A DNA stretch of 54,563 bases from Pedosphaera sp. (lineage in GTDB: Bacteria; Verrucomicrobiota; Verrucomicrobiia; Limisphaerales; Pedosphaeraceae), in contig JAQGPC010000312.1 in NCBI GenBank assembly GCA_028293285.1, forward strand, positions 1 to 54,563, given 5' to 3'. How positions within the stretch are numbered: position 1 is the stretch's first letter; each line of letters begins with the position of its first letter. The position numbers and the translations under genes were made by a program. Under the pieces are notes generated by a model. That model was not told the origin of the DNA. It made no database searches and was given only the letters and a program-made list of their open reading frames with translations. Positions 1-9,038 of the stretch are shown one piece after another.

Positions 1-286
1 TCTACTGGTGTGCTTTTAGCGGCGGTGCGTAACCAAATCTCAAAATTGCCTGCTTGCAGCCTCTCAATCCTGAAAGGTTTTTGAAAATTAATCCGGTAAT
101 AGCGCAAGCTCCCGTCCTTGCCCCGGCCGGACGATTGAATGTTCCTCAGCCCTTGGTAAATTCGCGCAAAGACAGAAGATGCGCGAACCAACCCAGGGAA
201 CCAACATGAAATTTGCTATCCTGAAAGGGTTGCATCACTTGAATTACCCCCAGTGAACAACCTGTGAAAAAACCAACCTTCTTCCC
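1..286. other. Left edge, no secure gene
   Basis: I see no secure gene here. On the minus strand one frame is open from about 191 (a TTG codon) down to base 1, and its translation looks protein-like, with aromatic and charged residues well mixed. It has no ATG, an in-frame TAG lies just upstream, and the rest is off the window. It could be the start of a gene running off the left edge, a gene remnant or chance. Confidence 0.3.
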
Positions 287-532
287 TTAATACGCTCTAA
301 GCGAAAATGCCATCCTCTGTTGAGGAGGATTCAGCCGAATATCATATTGCCCATCTTCAAACTTCATCACGATCTGGGCATCCTTCATTTGGGAAACCCC
401 AAGATAGTTAAACGCCTTCAATGTATGTTCGAAATTCACCGCCTGATTAAAATCAGGAGTCCATGATGCAGCTCGGCCGAGGTAAAGTTGGGTTTTCGTG
501 TCTTGAACCAACACTCTCATGAAGGCTTTCAT
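287..532 (-). CDS. Small conserved-looking hypothetical protein (81 aa)
   Basis: An 81-residue soluble protein with no signal peptide or membrane segment. It has a balanced composition and a predicted alternation of strands and helices. The core runs from RVLVQDTKTQLYLGRAASWT to a C-terminal DGQYDIRLNP segment. From memory, short proteins of this shape (a start like RVLV-x-TKTQLYL, a middle like 'A-NF-H-A', an end like 'FEDGxYDIRL') recur in Verrucomicrobiota, but no function is known to me. It is monocistronic and divergent from the chemotaxis-type gene to the right. The ATG at 532 is the natural start; a second Met four codons in is possible. Confidence 0.6.
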   Translation of the reverse strand: MKAFMRVLVQDTKTQLYLGRAASWTPDFNQAVNFEHTLKAFNYLGVSQMKDAQIVMKFEDGQYDIRLNPPQQRMAFSLRAY

Positions 533-911
533 TGCCGCAACTTTGACATAGTGTGTAGTTCCAAGGATACCAAAAGTTATTCACAATCCATTCACAAGCT
601 GTCCACATAACCCTTGGCATGCTAACTACTTACATTTTGTCGCAGCAATAACCCAACATCTTCCCCGAAATGGAATAATCAACACCCTGAATGGGTTGGA
701 TTCCGTTCTTCCCACCCAATTTCCTCATTGTAAATACCCCAATGCAGATTAGTCTTGTGTGTAGTGAGTTGTTTCGACCTGACGTATCACCATCGGCTAC
801 AGGAATTGGCTTTTCCGTTCCTTTCAAGCACGGAATTGATCAAGTTATGGTAATAAAGCAACCGGTGAAACAAACAATGCTTGGTGGTCATTCCGACCAC
901 TTTTCCTGACT
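533..911. other. Gene-free divergent spacer
   Basis: This spacer lies between the small minus-strand gene and the plus-strand CheB/CheR gene and presumably holds both promoters. Short ORFs on both strands (around 630-909) overlap each other and have no protein-like features. The stretch 577-610 contains a DnaA-box-like TTATTCACA (577-585) followed by two weaker look-alikes. No clear terminator is seen. Confidence 0.5.
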
Positions 912-3900
912 ATGGCCCAGAAAAAACCCTCTCAATCACGCTCCAGCAAACGCCCATCTCAGCGTAAAAAAGCTTCCCGCCCCGCCCCGTCCAAACCGCA
1001 GGTTGATGATGAAAACACGGACATCACCGCCTCACCCGAAGGTGCCCAACCCAGCTTGGATTTTCTGGTGGTCGGTATTGGGGCCTCCGCGGGCGGTTAC
1101 GAAGCCTTTGTTCCTTTGCTTGCTCATTTGCCTCAGGATAGTGGCATGGCCTTTGTACTCGTGCAGCATTTAGACCCCAAGCACGAGAGCAAATTGAGCG
1201 AATTACTTGCCCGTTCCGCTTCCCTGCCCCTCATGGAAGCCCGGCAAGGCGTGCCCGTCCAATCCAATCGCATCTATGTCATCCCGCCCAATGTGAACAT
1301 GACCCTTGTCCGTGGTCATCTTCGCATGCAGCCAAGAAAAGCTGGCATACCCCACATGCCTGTGGATCTCTTCTTCCGCTCGCTCGCGGAGGAACAGCAG
1401 AATCGGGCCATTGGCATTGTCCTTTCCGGCACGGGAACAGACGGCACTTTGGGCCTCCAAGCCATCAAAGGCGAAGGCGGCCTGACCTTTGCACAGGACG
1501 AAAAATCAGCCAAATATTTCGGCATGCCCGGCAGCGCCATTTCCATAGGCTGTGCCGATTTGATCCTCCCGCCCGAAGCCATCGCCAAGGAATTGGGACG
1601 TATTGCCCGTCATCCTTTCACAGCGCCTTCGTCTAAACACAAGGCGCGGGCCTCCGCCACCCCTGCCGAGCCTGAAAAATTATTCCACGACAAGGAAGAG
1701 GCTCTCAACGCCATCTTCTCCTTATTGCGCTCCCGCACCGGGGTTGACTTCTCCCTTTATAAACACAGCACCCTTCGCCGCCGCATCATGCGCCGGATGC
1801 TCCTGCATAAAATCGAAAATTTGCCCGCTTACCTGAATCACCTGCGCACTCATGTCATTGAAGTGGATGCGCTCTTTAACGATCTGCTCATCAATGTCAC
1901 CGGCTTTTTCCGCGACCCGCAGGTCTTTCAGGCGTTGAAACGGCGCATCTTCCCCAAGTTGTTCAAGAATCGTCAAAACGATGCTCCGTTGCGCATTTGG
2001 ATCTGCGGTTGCGCCAGCGGCGAGGAGGCTTATTCGATGGCCATGATCCTCGTCGAATTTTTTGAATCCGCTCACGTCCAGGTCAACGCCCAGATCTTTG
2101 CCACCGATATCAGTGACATCGCTCTGGAAAAAGCGCGCGCCGGCATCTATCCGGAAAGCATTTCCCTGGATGTCTCCCCGGAACGGTTGCGCCGTTTCTT
2201 CGTTAAAAACAACGGCAATTATCAGGTGAGCAAGGCCATCCGCGACATGTGCGTTTTTGCCCGCCAAAACATCATCGTTGACCCTCCCTTCTCCAATTTG
2301 GACCTGATTAGTTGCCGCAATGTGCTCATTTACCTCGGCCAACTGCTGCAGAAAAAGATCATGCCGGTCTTTCACTATGCGCTAAAACCCAAAGGCCTCC
2401 TGCTCCTGGGTTCCTCAGAGGCTATTGGCGCCGCTTCCGAGATCTTTACATTAACCGATAAGAAGCACAAAATTTACGCTCGGAAACCCGCCAACACCCG
2501 GCCCGGCTTCGCTCTCCTCTACAAAGATACGCATGACAAGATGAAGGGCCGTATCGAAGTTGGCCAGGGTGCGCCGGAGCCCAAGTCTCCGGATCTCGCG
2601 CAGTTCGTGGATCGCCTTATTCTTTCCAAATGGTGCCCCGCCGCCGTGGTCGTTAATGCCCAAATGGAGGTCCTGCTTTTCCGCGGCCATACGGGCAGAT
2701 TTCTCGAACATGCCTCGGGTAGTGCCAGTCTGAACATCTTGAAAATGGCCCGGGAAAACCTCGTTCTGGATTTGCGCACTGCCATTTCCAAGGCCATCAA
2801 ACAGGATGTGCCTGTCCAGCAGGAAAATGCCACGACTCTGCCTGACGATCACTTCCAGTTTATCGTCATTGAAGTCACCCCCTTCGTATTGACTCCCAAC
2901 AGCGAGCGATTTTTCCTGGTTGTCTTTCGCGAAATGCCCCCGACTGGCGGTTCGCCCGAATCCAATCGTTCAGGCATGTCGGCCCTCAAAGTCCAGCGAG
3001 AAACAGAACGCCGCGAAGTCAGTCGTTTGCGTCAGGAATTGGCTCATAACAAGGAATCGCTCCAGGCCATCATTGAAGAGCAGGAGGCTACCAACGAGGA
3101 GCTTAAGTCAGCCAATGAAGAAATCCAGTCCAGCAACGAGGAGTTGCAAAGCACCAATGAAGAACTGGAAACAGCCAAGGAGGAACTCCAATCCACCAAC
3201 GAGGAGTTGACCACGCTCAACGATGAACTCCAAAGTCGCAACTTCGAACTTAGCCAGTCCAATAACGACCTCACTAACCTCCTCGCCAGCGTCAATGTCG
3301 CCATCCTGATGTTGAGTAGTGATCTCGCCATTCGCCGCTATACTCCCATGGCGGAGAGGATTTTCAATCTCATCCCTTCGGATATTGGCCGGCGTCTGAG
3401 CGATTTAAACCGCAACATTGTCGCGCCGGACCTCGATCAATCAATTCAGGAAGTGATTGATAATCTCACTACCGTAGAACGGGAAGTCCAGGATCGGGAT
3501 GGCCATTGGTACGCCTTGCGTATCCGCCCCTACCGCACCCGCGAAAACAAAATTGATGGTGCCGTCCTCCTGTTGGTTGATATTGACGAGCACCGGCGCA
3601 TGGTCGAGTTGGTGATGTCCACCATCAAACAACCGTTGATCACGTTGCGTTCTGACCTGCAGGTCAAGCGCGCGAACGAAGCATTCTATCGTCTTTTCCA
3701 AGTGACTCCGGAAGAGACGGAAAACCACTATCTCTATGATATTGGCCATGGCCAATGGAATGTTCCCAAGCTGCGGACGCTCCTTGAAGAAACCCTTTCT
3801 AAAAAGGAAAGCGTGGATAATTTTGAAGTCGAAACCGAATTCCCCTCTTTGGGTCGCCGCACCATGCGTCTCGATGCTCGCAGTTACTCCGAAGATGGCA

Positions 3901-3950
3901 AGGCTGCCAAGTTCATCTTGTTGGCCATAAAAGATATAACCATCAAATAA
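912..3950 (+). CDS. CheB-CheR hybrid with coiled coil and PAS domains
   Basis: A cytoplasmic fusion of chemotaxis methylesterase and methyltransferase modules. After a basic, low-complexity start (1-45) comes a CheB domain (about 50-235) with the expected triad: Ser59 in GIGASAGG, His86 in VQHLD and Asp177 in LSGTGTDGT. A CheR domain (about 265-520) has the SAM-binding loop CGCASGEEAYS (365-375). A strongly heptad-like E/N/L-rich coiled coil (about 692-790, repeats such as SNEELQSTNEEL) leads into one clear PAS (about 792-905) and a probable second PAS to the C-terminus. Many relatives carry a histidine kinase at the end; this one stops after PAS. The next gene (4242) is a PAS/GAF kinase on the same strand, a plausible partner. 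No CheB receiver domain is present. The ATG at 912 follows a weak ribosome site. The function as a sensory adaptor rather than true chemotaxis is inferred. Confidence 0.93.
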   Translation: MAQKKPSQSRSSKRPSQRKKASRPAPSKPQVDDENTDITASPEGAQPSLDFLVVGIGASAGGYEAFVPLLAHLPQDSGMAFVLVQHLDPKHESKLSELLARSASLPLMEARQGVPVQSNRIYVIPPNVNMTLVRGHLRMQPRKAGIPHMPVDLFFRSLAEEQQNRAIGIVLSGTGTDGTLGLQAIKGEGGLTFAQDEKSAKYFGMPGSAISIGCADLILPPEAIAKELGRIARHPFTAPSSKHKARASATPAEPEKLFHDKEEALNAIFSLLRSRTGVDFSLYKHSTLRRRIMRRMLLHKIENLPAYLNHLRTHVIEVDALFNDLLINVTGFFRDPQVFQALKRRIFPKLFKNRQNDAPLRIWICGCASGEEAYSMAMILVEFFESAHVQVNAQIFATDISDIALEKARAGIYPESISLDVSPERLRRFFVKNNGNYQVSKAIRDMCVFARQNIIVDPPFSNLDLISCRNVLIYLGQLLQKKIMPVFHYALKPKGLLLLGSSEAIGAASEIFTLTDKKHKIYARKPANTRPGFALLYKDTHDKMKGRIEVGQGAPEPKSPDLAQFVDRLILSKWCPAAVVVNAQMEVLLFRGHTGRFLEHASGSASLNILKMARENLVLDLRTAISKAIKQDVPVQQENATTLPDDHFQFIVIEVTPFVLTPNSERFFLVVFREMPPTGGSPESNRSGMSALKVQRETERREVSRLRQELAHNKESLQAIIEEQEATNEELKSANEEIQSSNEELQSTNEELETAKEELQSTNEELTTLNDELQSRNFELSQSNNDLTNLLASVNVAILMLSSDLAIRRYTPMAERIFNLIPSDIGRRLSDLNRNIVAPDLDQSIQEVIDNLTTVEREVQDRDGHWYALRIRPYRTRENKIDGAVLLLVDIDEHRRMVELVMSTIKQPLITLRSDLQVKRANEAFYRLFQVTPEETENHYLYDIGHGQWNVPKLRTLLEETLSKKESVDNFEVETEFPSLGRRTMRLDARSYSEDGKAAKFILLAIKDITIK

Positions 3951-4241
3951 AGAACCAGCTTTTTGTTTGCTATTTTCGCATCTTGTAAAAAACTTGTTTT
4001 CGGTCAGCTTTCTTTTGAGGCCGGTATGTCTCTGGGTTTATTACCCACATTTGACCATGGGCATTGCCCCATCTGTTTTCGCATGAAAGCGAAGATTTCT
4101 CCTAGCGTTGGGAAATTTGTCGGTTCATAGTACGAGTAAGCTTGTAAACAGGCTCTGGTGAAGTGCTTGATACAAAGGAAACACTGAATGTTGTGCGGTT
4201 CCTCATAAGGTGTTGTCACATGAAATATTCAGAAGCAGTCC

Positions 4242-6857
4242 ATGCCAATCATTCATAAAGCACTGCGAAGAAAAGAGCGCGTGGTCGCTCGCCGGGAGGT
4301 TTCACGTCCCGCTTCGGTTGCTTCAAATTCGGACCAAAGCCGTGAACGTCTGATCAGTGAATTGGAGCTCGAACTGACCCGCCTCAAATTGCGGGAACAG
4401 GAATTGCACGAGGCTCAGGAGCAGATAGAAAAAAATTCCGATTATTATTCCGGGCTTTTTAACTCAGCCCCAGTCGGCTACATGGTGCTCGATAGTCTGG
4501 GCGCCATCCGGGAAATCAACCAGGCGGGTGCCGCTCTCCTTCAGATGTCGCGAAAGGACATGATTCGCGAGTCCTTCACCCGCTTTGTTTGCAAGGAAAG
4601 CCTTTCCAATTTTTTAAAACACCTCCGCCAATGTAAAGGCTCGCATAAGCAGGTCATTACCCAGCTTTGGATTCACACTCATGGCGACCGGCGCGTCCCG
4701 GTTGAATTAGTCACCACTTCCGTTGCCAAGCCCGGCAAGGCGGTTGCCTTTCATACGGCCATCATTGACATCACCGACCGTCAGCAGGCTGAAGAGGCAC
4801 TTCGACAAAGCCAGAGCAATTACGAACATTTAGTCAATTCCGTCGAAGGCATCGTCTGGGAGGGTGATGCCAGTACAGGTGAATTTACGTTTGTCAGTGA
4901 GCAGGCGGAGCGCATCCTCGGCTATCCCATCCAACGCTGGCTCTACGAGCCGGACTTTTGGGCCAGTCGCATCCATCCGGATGACCGCGAACGGGTATTG
5001 AACCATCGCCTGCAGGCGATTGAAAAAAAATTGAATTACTTTGTTCAAGAGTTCCGCATGGTCTCCGCCCACCGACGGACTATCTGGTTGCGCAATAGTG
5101 TAAACGTCACTCTGGACACAAAAGGTCACATCAAACTTCAGGGTGTGATGGTTAATATCACCGAGCTTAAGGAAGCCGAAGAAGCTCTGCGCGAAGAAAC
5201 CCGCGCTCTCGAAACTCTCAATCGCATTGGCACCTCGCTTACCGCCGAATTGGATATCAACAAATTGGTCGAAGTAGTCACCGAGGCCGGTCGCGAAGTT
5301 ACCGGGGCCAAGTTCGGGGCCTTCTCTTACAAACACGCCAATGGCAACGGCGAACATTTCATGCTCCACACCACCGCCGGAGCGCCCCGGGAGATGATCG
5401 CCCGACTCCCCATGCCGCATCACGATCCCCACCTTCCCCCGGCAGAGACGGAAAAGGAAATCATCCGCATTGATGACCTCCAGCACGACCCTCGCTCTCC
5501 CCGTTCCAAATCACGCCGCGCAACGCAACGCACTGCTTCGGCCATCCGCAGCTACTTGGCCGTGCCAGTTATTTCACGTTCCGGCGAAGTTCTCGGTGGA
5601 CTTTTATTCGGTCATCCCTCTCCCGGCATATTCACTGAACGCGCCCAACATCTCCTGGCCGGTATTGCTGCCGAAGCCGGCATCGCACTCGACAACGCCC
5701 GGCTTTATCACGCCGTCAAGCAGAGCGAAGCCCATTTCCGCCAACTTGCCGATGCCATGCCCCAAATCGTCTGGATGGCCGACGGTGCGGGTCACGTCAC
5801 CTATTTCAACAAACGTTGGGAGGAATTCACCGGCATGCCCGAACCCCTGCGTGTTAATGGCGAAGATTGGACCCCCTTCCTTCATCCCGAGGATCGTTCG
5901 CGCTGCACCGAAAAATGGCAGGAAGCCATTCGTTCGGAGCAAACGTTCCAGGTCGAATGCCGCTTGAAAGAGCATCGTAGCGGCAATTATCGCTGGCACC
6001 TGTTTCGTGCGAATCCCATCCGTGATGACCACGGCCACGTCGTCCGCTGGTTCGGCACCTCCACCGATATCGAGGACCAAAAACAAGCCGAGGAAAAAGT
6101 CCGCGTCCTCAACACCGCTCTCGAACATCGCGTCTCCGAACGCACCGCCCAACTCCAAGCCTCCAACCGCGAGCTCGAAGCGTTCAGTTATTCCGTCTCC
6201 CACGATTTGCGCGCCCCGCTCCGCAGCATTAATGCCTTCAGCGAATTGGTCCGCGAAGATTACGGCGACAAGTTGGATGAACAAGGCCGCCAATATCTCG
6301 GCATCGTCCGCGACGCCAGCGAGCAAATGAGCCGCCTCATTGATGACCTGCTCCATCTCTCCCGCGTCACCCGTGGCGACATGCGCCGCCAACGAATTGA
6401 CCTCAGCGCCATGGCTCGCACCCTCCTCGCCAACCTTCGCCAGATGGATCCCAAGCGGAACGTGGAAGTAGTCATTGCCCCTAACTTGATCGTGGATGGC
6501 GACGAACGCCTGCTCCGCATCGCCCTTGAAAACTTGTTGAACAACGCTTGGAAATTTACGGGCAAACAACCTCACGGGCGAATCGAAGTCGGCGTCACCC
6601 ATCCGGAAGGCAAGCCCGCCACCTACTTCGTGCGCGACAACGGCGCTGGCTTTGACATGGCCTTTGCCAACCGGCTATTCAGTGCTTTTCAACGACTTCA
6701 TTCCAGCTCTGATTTCCCCGGCCACGGAGTCGGCCTGGCCACCGTCCAACGCATCATCACCCGCCACGGCGGCCACATCTGGGCCGAAAGCATCATTGAC
6801 CAAGGCGCCACGTTTTTCTTCACCCTTCCTTCTCCTCCCGAGTCCGCGAACAAATAA
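4242..6857 (+). CDS. PAS-PAS-GAF-PAS sensor histidine kinase
   Basis: An 871-residue soluble hybrid sensor kinase with no membrane segments. The order is: N-terminal helix; PAS (about 65-185); PAS with PAC (about 194-315); GAF (about 320-490); PAS with PAC (about 497-615); a short coiled coil; HisKA; HATPase_c. The phosphoacceptor is His654 in SVSHDLRAPLRS. The ATP-lid boxes are present: N box LENLLNNAWKFT (762-773), G1 DNGAGFD (799-805), G2 GHGVGLATV (827-835). The HisKA type resembles the phytochrome/bacteriophytochrome-like group. There is no receiver domain, so the response regulator must be elsewhere. The gene follows the CheB/CheR/PAS gene after 291 bp and is probably functionally linked. 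The ATG at 4242 is preceded at 4220 by a 12-codon ORF in another frame that overlaps the start, possibly a leader or chance. Confidence 0.93.
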   Translation: MPIIHKALRRKERVVARREVSRPASVASNSDQSRERLISELELELTRLKLREQELHEAQEQIEKNSDYYSGLFNSAPVGYMVLDSLGAIREINQAGAALLQMSRKDMIRESFTRFVCKESLSNFLKHLRQCKGSHKQVITQLWIHTHGDRRVPVELVTTSVAKPGKAVAFHTAIIDITDRQQAEEALRQSQSNYEHLVNSVEGIVWEGDASTGEFTFVSEQAERILGYPIQRWLYEPDFWASRIHPDDRERVLNHRLQAIEKKLNYFVQEFRMVSAHRRTIWLRNSVNVTLDTKGHIKLQGVMVNITELKEAEEALREETRALETLNRIGTSLTAELDINKLVEVVTEAGREVTGAKFGAFSYKHANGNGEHFMLHTTAGAPREMIARLPMPHHDPHLPPAETEKEIIRIDDLQHDPRSPRSKSRRATQRTASAIRSYLAVPVISRSGEVLGGLLFGHPSPGIFTERAQHLLAGIAAEAGIALDNARLYHAVKQSEAHFRQLADAMPQIVWMADGAGHVTYFNKRWEEFTGMPEPLRVNGEDWTPFLHPEDRSRCTEKWQEAIRSEQTFQVECRLKEHRSGNYRWHLFRANPIRDDHGHVVRWFGTSTDIEDQKQAEEKVRVLNTALEHRVSERTAQLQASNRELEAFSYSVSHDLRAPLRSINAFSELVREDYGDKLDEQGRQYLGIVRDASEQMSRLIDDLLHLSRVTRGDMRRQRIDLSAMARTLLANLRQMDPKRNVEVVIAPNLIVDGDERLLRIALENLLNNAWKFTGKQPHGRIEVGVTHPEGKPATYFVRDNGAGFDMAFANRLFSAFQRLHSSSDFPGHGVGLATVQRIITRHGGHIWAESIIDQGATFFFTLPSPPESANK

Positions 6858-6865
6858 TTTCTGTA

Positions 6866-6892
6866 GCGGCGCTCTATGAGCGCCGCATTTTT
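6866..6892 (+). terminator. Hairpin terminator after the kinase
   Basis: A perfect 9-bp inverted repeat, GCGGCGCTC / GAGCGCCGC, with a TAT loop is followed by ATTTTTG, eight bases after the kinase stop. It fits an intrinsic terminator. Because the stem resembles dispersed repeats of this genome style, it may also be a repeat recruited as a terminator. Confidence 0.6.
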
Positions 6893-6945
6893 GTCTTTGT
6901 GACTGCGTCTCGTCAGAGCGCGGCTAACTTGTCCCATTCCTCGTA

Positions 6946-6963
6946 GCCGACATTCCTGTCGGC
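6946..6963. repeat. GCCGACA hairpin repeat, copy 1
   Basis: An inverted repeat, GCCGACA-TTCC-TGTCGGC, in the spacer before the permease gene. The same 7-bp arms with a different loop recur at 9022-9038, so this is a dispersed intergenic hairpin family. Confidence 0.6.
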
Positions 6964-7027
6964 CAGTTCCGCAACACTGCAATCCCGCTTGACCTAAACC
7001 ACCAGACACGTTTGCTTCATCTCCAAC

Positions 7028-7810
7028 ATGACCGACCTGTCCATGCCCACTCTTGTTGCGCCGTGGACTTTCCCTATCCTGTTCCTGACCGGCCTCGTCG
7101 CGGGATTCGTCGATTCCATTGCGGGCGGTGGCGGTCTCATCACCCTGCCCGTCTGGCTCGCGCTCGGCATCCCGCCCCAAATCGCCCTCGGCACCAATAA
7201 ACTCCAGGCCACTTTCGGCTCATTCAGTGCCGCCTGGCATTATACCAATTCCAAACTCGTCTCCCTGCGCCAATGCACCCGTGGAATCATCTTCACCGCC
7301 ATCGGCGCAACCGCCGGCACACTCGTCGTGCAACAACTCGACCCCGCTTTTCTCAAACGCTTCATCCCCATCCTCCTGCTCGCCATTATTATTTACCTCA
7401 CCCTCCGTCCGCGACTCGGCGATAAAGACATCCATCCCCGCATGTCCGAAAAATGGTTCTACCTCATCACTGGTCTTGGTTTGGGATTTTACGATGGCTT
7501 TCTCGGCCCCGGCACTGGCAGCTTTTGGACCGTCGCACTCATGCTCGGCCTCGGCTTCAACCTCACCAAAGCCACCGGCTACACCAAAGTGATGAACGTT
7601 GCCAGCAACGTCAGTTCCCTCCTCTTCTTCGCCCTCGCCGGAAAAGTTCTCTACGGCGCCGGGCTGACCATGGGCATCGGCCAACTCATCGGGGCGCGCA
7701 TCGGTTCCGGCATGGTCGTCGCTCGCGGCACCAAATTCATCCGCCCCATCTTCATCACCATGGTCCTCGCCATCACCCTCAAACTCCTCTTCGACGTTTA
7801 CCGCAAATAG
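7028..7810 (+). CDS. TSUP family permease (TauE/SafE, YfcA-like)
   Basis: A 260-residue integral membrane protein with about 7-8 hydrophobic helices. It shows the two-fold internal repeat of the TauE/SafE family: VDSIAGGGGLITLP (29-41) in the first half and YDGFLGPGTGSFW (155-167) in the second, the latter followed by ATGYTKVMNVASN. The family exports sulfite, sulfoacetate or related organic anions across the inner membrane; the wording of the motifs is closest to YfcA-type members whose substrate is unknown. Length is normal. The gene is monocistronic and convergent with the acetyltransferase downstream. No sulfur gene is nearby to suggest a substrate. Confidence 0.9.
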   Translation: MTDLSMPTLVAPWTFPILFLTGLVAGFVDSIAGGGGLITLPVWLALGIPPQIALGTNKLQATFGSFSAAWHYTNSKLVSLRQCTRGIIFTAIGATAGTLVVQQLDPAFLKRFIPILLLAIIIYLTLRPRLGDKDIHPRMSEKWFYLITGLGLGFYDGFLGPGTGSFWTVALMLGLGFNLTKATGYTKVMNVASNVSSLLFFALAGKVLYGAGLTMGIGQLIGARIGSGMVVARGTKFIRPIFITMVLAITLKLLFDVYRK

Positions 7811-7882
7811 CTTTCGGAGGGCGGAGTTCCCACGAGGCCCTGACATTGTCCCCCGCTTCCATCCCCAAGAACCTCGACACCT

Positions 7883-8413
7883 TCACATCTTCCCCTGTTC
7901 CAAAATCCTCCTCACATCCCGCCAACCATACGCCAGCGCCGGCAACTTCACCCCGCCGATCTCCACCTCCTTCTCCGCAATCTGCTTCCCGCCCAAACGC
8001 TCGTAAAATTCCCGCGACGAATTCCCGGCCAGCACCCACGTCAACATCGATGGCAATTCCTCCTGCATCAACTTCGCCACAATCTCCCGCACCAATCGCC
8101 TCCCGATCCCTTGCCGTTGATACGCCGCCAATATATAAATCGCGTACAACTCCGCCTTGAAATCCCGGTTGCGACCCCGGTATCGCCCCGCCGACGCAAA
8201 GCCCATGAGTTGGCCCTCATCATTTTCGGAGACGAATATATAAGAAGAATTCCCTGGAGCCAGCCACGTGCACCAATCCTTCTCGCGCTGTTCGCAGGAA
8301 AGACTTTCCAGGTGCGTTTGAGGCACAAGCCCGGCGTAGGTGCTTCGCCAGCATTCCACATGGACCCGCGCAATCTCAGCCGCATCCGACACTTGGGCGG
8401 AGCGAATCTGCAT
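7883..8413 (-). CDS. GNAT family N-acetyltransferase
   Basis: A single-domain GNAT acetyltransferase using acetyl-CoA; the acceptor is unknown. The fold is recognisable from the start (IRSAQVSDAAEIARVHVECW, helix alpha1), the central strand with GFASAGRY, and motif A with the acetyl-CoA pyrophosphate loop YQRQGIGRRLV. The C-terminal SREFYERLGGKQI segment is typical of the family. I chose the ATG at 8413 because the family normally begins within a few residues of the first strand. An ATG at 8443 would add ten residues. It is convergent with the permease gene. Confidence 0.85.
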   Translation of the reverse strand: MQIRSAQVSDAAEIARVHVECWRSTYAGLVPQTHLESLSCEQREKDWCTWLAPGNSSYIFVSENDEGQLMGFASAGRYRGRNRDFKAELYAIYILAAYQRQGIGRRLVREIVAKLMQEELPSMLTWVLAGNSSREFYERLGGKQIAEKEVEIGGVKLPALAYGWRDVRRILEQGKM

Positions 8414-8947
8414 CGCTAAACAAGATGAACCTAAACCCTTCATTTGTCAGGTCGAATCCGCGCCCCACCACCTATTCCCTTGTCCACAAGGCTGAAACTA
8501 ATGGCCAGCTTGGTCTTTATGGTTGTTTATTCCGCCCTCACTCGAATTGATCAATCCACCTTTTAGCTGTTCTCCCACTTCGATGTTCAGTGTTGAGTGT
8601 TCAATGTTGGATGTTTTTCCAATTCGTGTTGATTCGTGGAATTCGTGTCTGGCTTTCACCCATCAACTCACACCAGCTCGTACTAGGTCGTACCAGCTCG
8701 CATTTGCTCTGAATCACCTCATTTCTCGTAGCAGCCGGCCTCAGGAGGCTCTAACTAACTCCAGTCCCCTCCGTCATCCGTCCCAATGTTCTTTGCGACT
8801 TCGCGCCTTTGTTGTTCATTACTTCCCCAATTCGTGTCGATTAGTGTTTATTCGTGGTTCCGGCTGCTGTCCTCAGACTTCCGTCTTCCGTTTTACCGCC
8901 TCTCGACCCTCGACACTGGACTCTCGACTGAGGTTTTAATTTTTTTA

Positions 8948-8983
8948 CTCGAATTAACTCAAGTTAAGTCGAGTTAACTCGAG
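8948..8983. repeat. GTTAACTCGAG inverted repeat
   Basis: Arms 8948-8960 and 8971-8983 are complementary at 12 of 13 positions around a 10-base spacer. The right part contains the perfect 14-bp palindrome TCGAGTTAACTCGA (8969-8982). It could be a hairpin or a protein-binding site; no gene is adjacent. Confidence 0.55.
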
Positions 8984-9021
8984 ATAGTACCATACACGTA
9001 TTAATTTCCTCATCCCGGAGC

Positions 9022-9038
9022 GCCGACAGCCTGTCGGC
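9022..9038. repeat. GCCGACA hairpin repeat, copy 2
   Basis: GCCGACA-GCC-TGTCGGC, a perfect 7-bp stem with a 3-base loop. The same arms as at 6946-6963 show it is a dispersed family. Confidence 0.6.

Noticed and set aside
691..909. 72-codon plus-strand ORF just before the CheB/CheR gene
   Set aside because: No ribosome site, no protein-like pattern, and overlapped by an equally weak minus-strand ORF; treated as spacer.
4004..4219. 71-codon minus-strand ORF between CheB/CheR and kinase genes
   Set aside because: It lies in a short same-strand spacer, has no recognisable features and an odd composition; likely chance.
5604..6602. 332-codon minus-strand ORF antisense to the histidine kinase
   Set aside because: Shadow frame; the kinase boxes on the plus strand are complete.
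8523..8939. 138-codon plus-strand ORF in the repeat mosaic
   Set aside because: Its translation is that of the repeated words (Ser/Arg/Phe-rich low complexity); not a gene.
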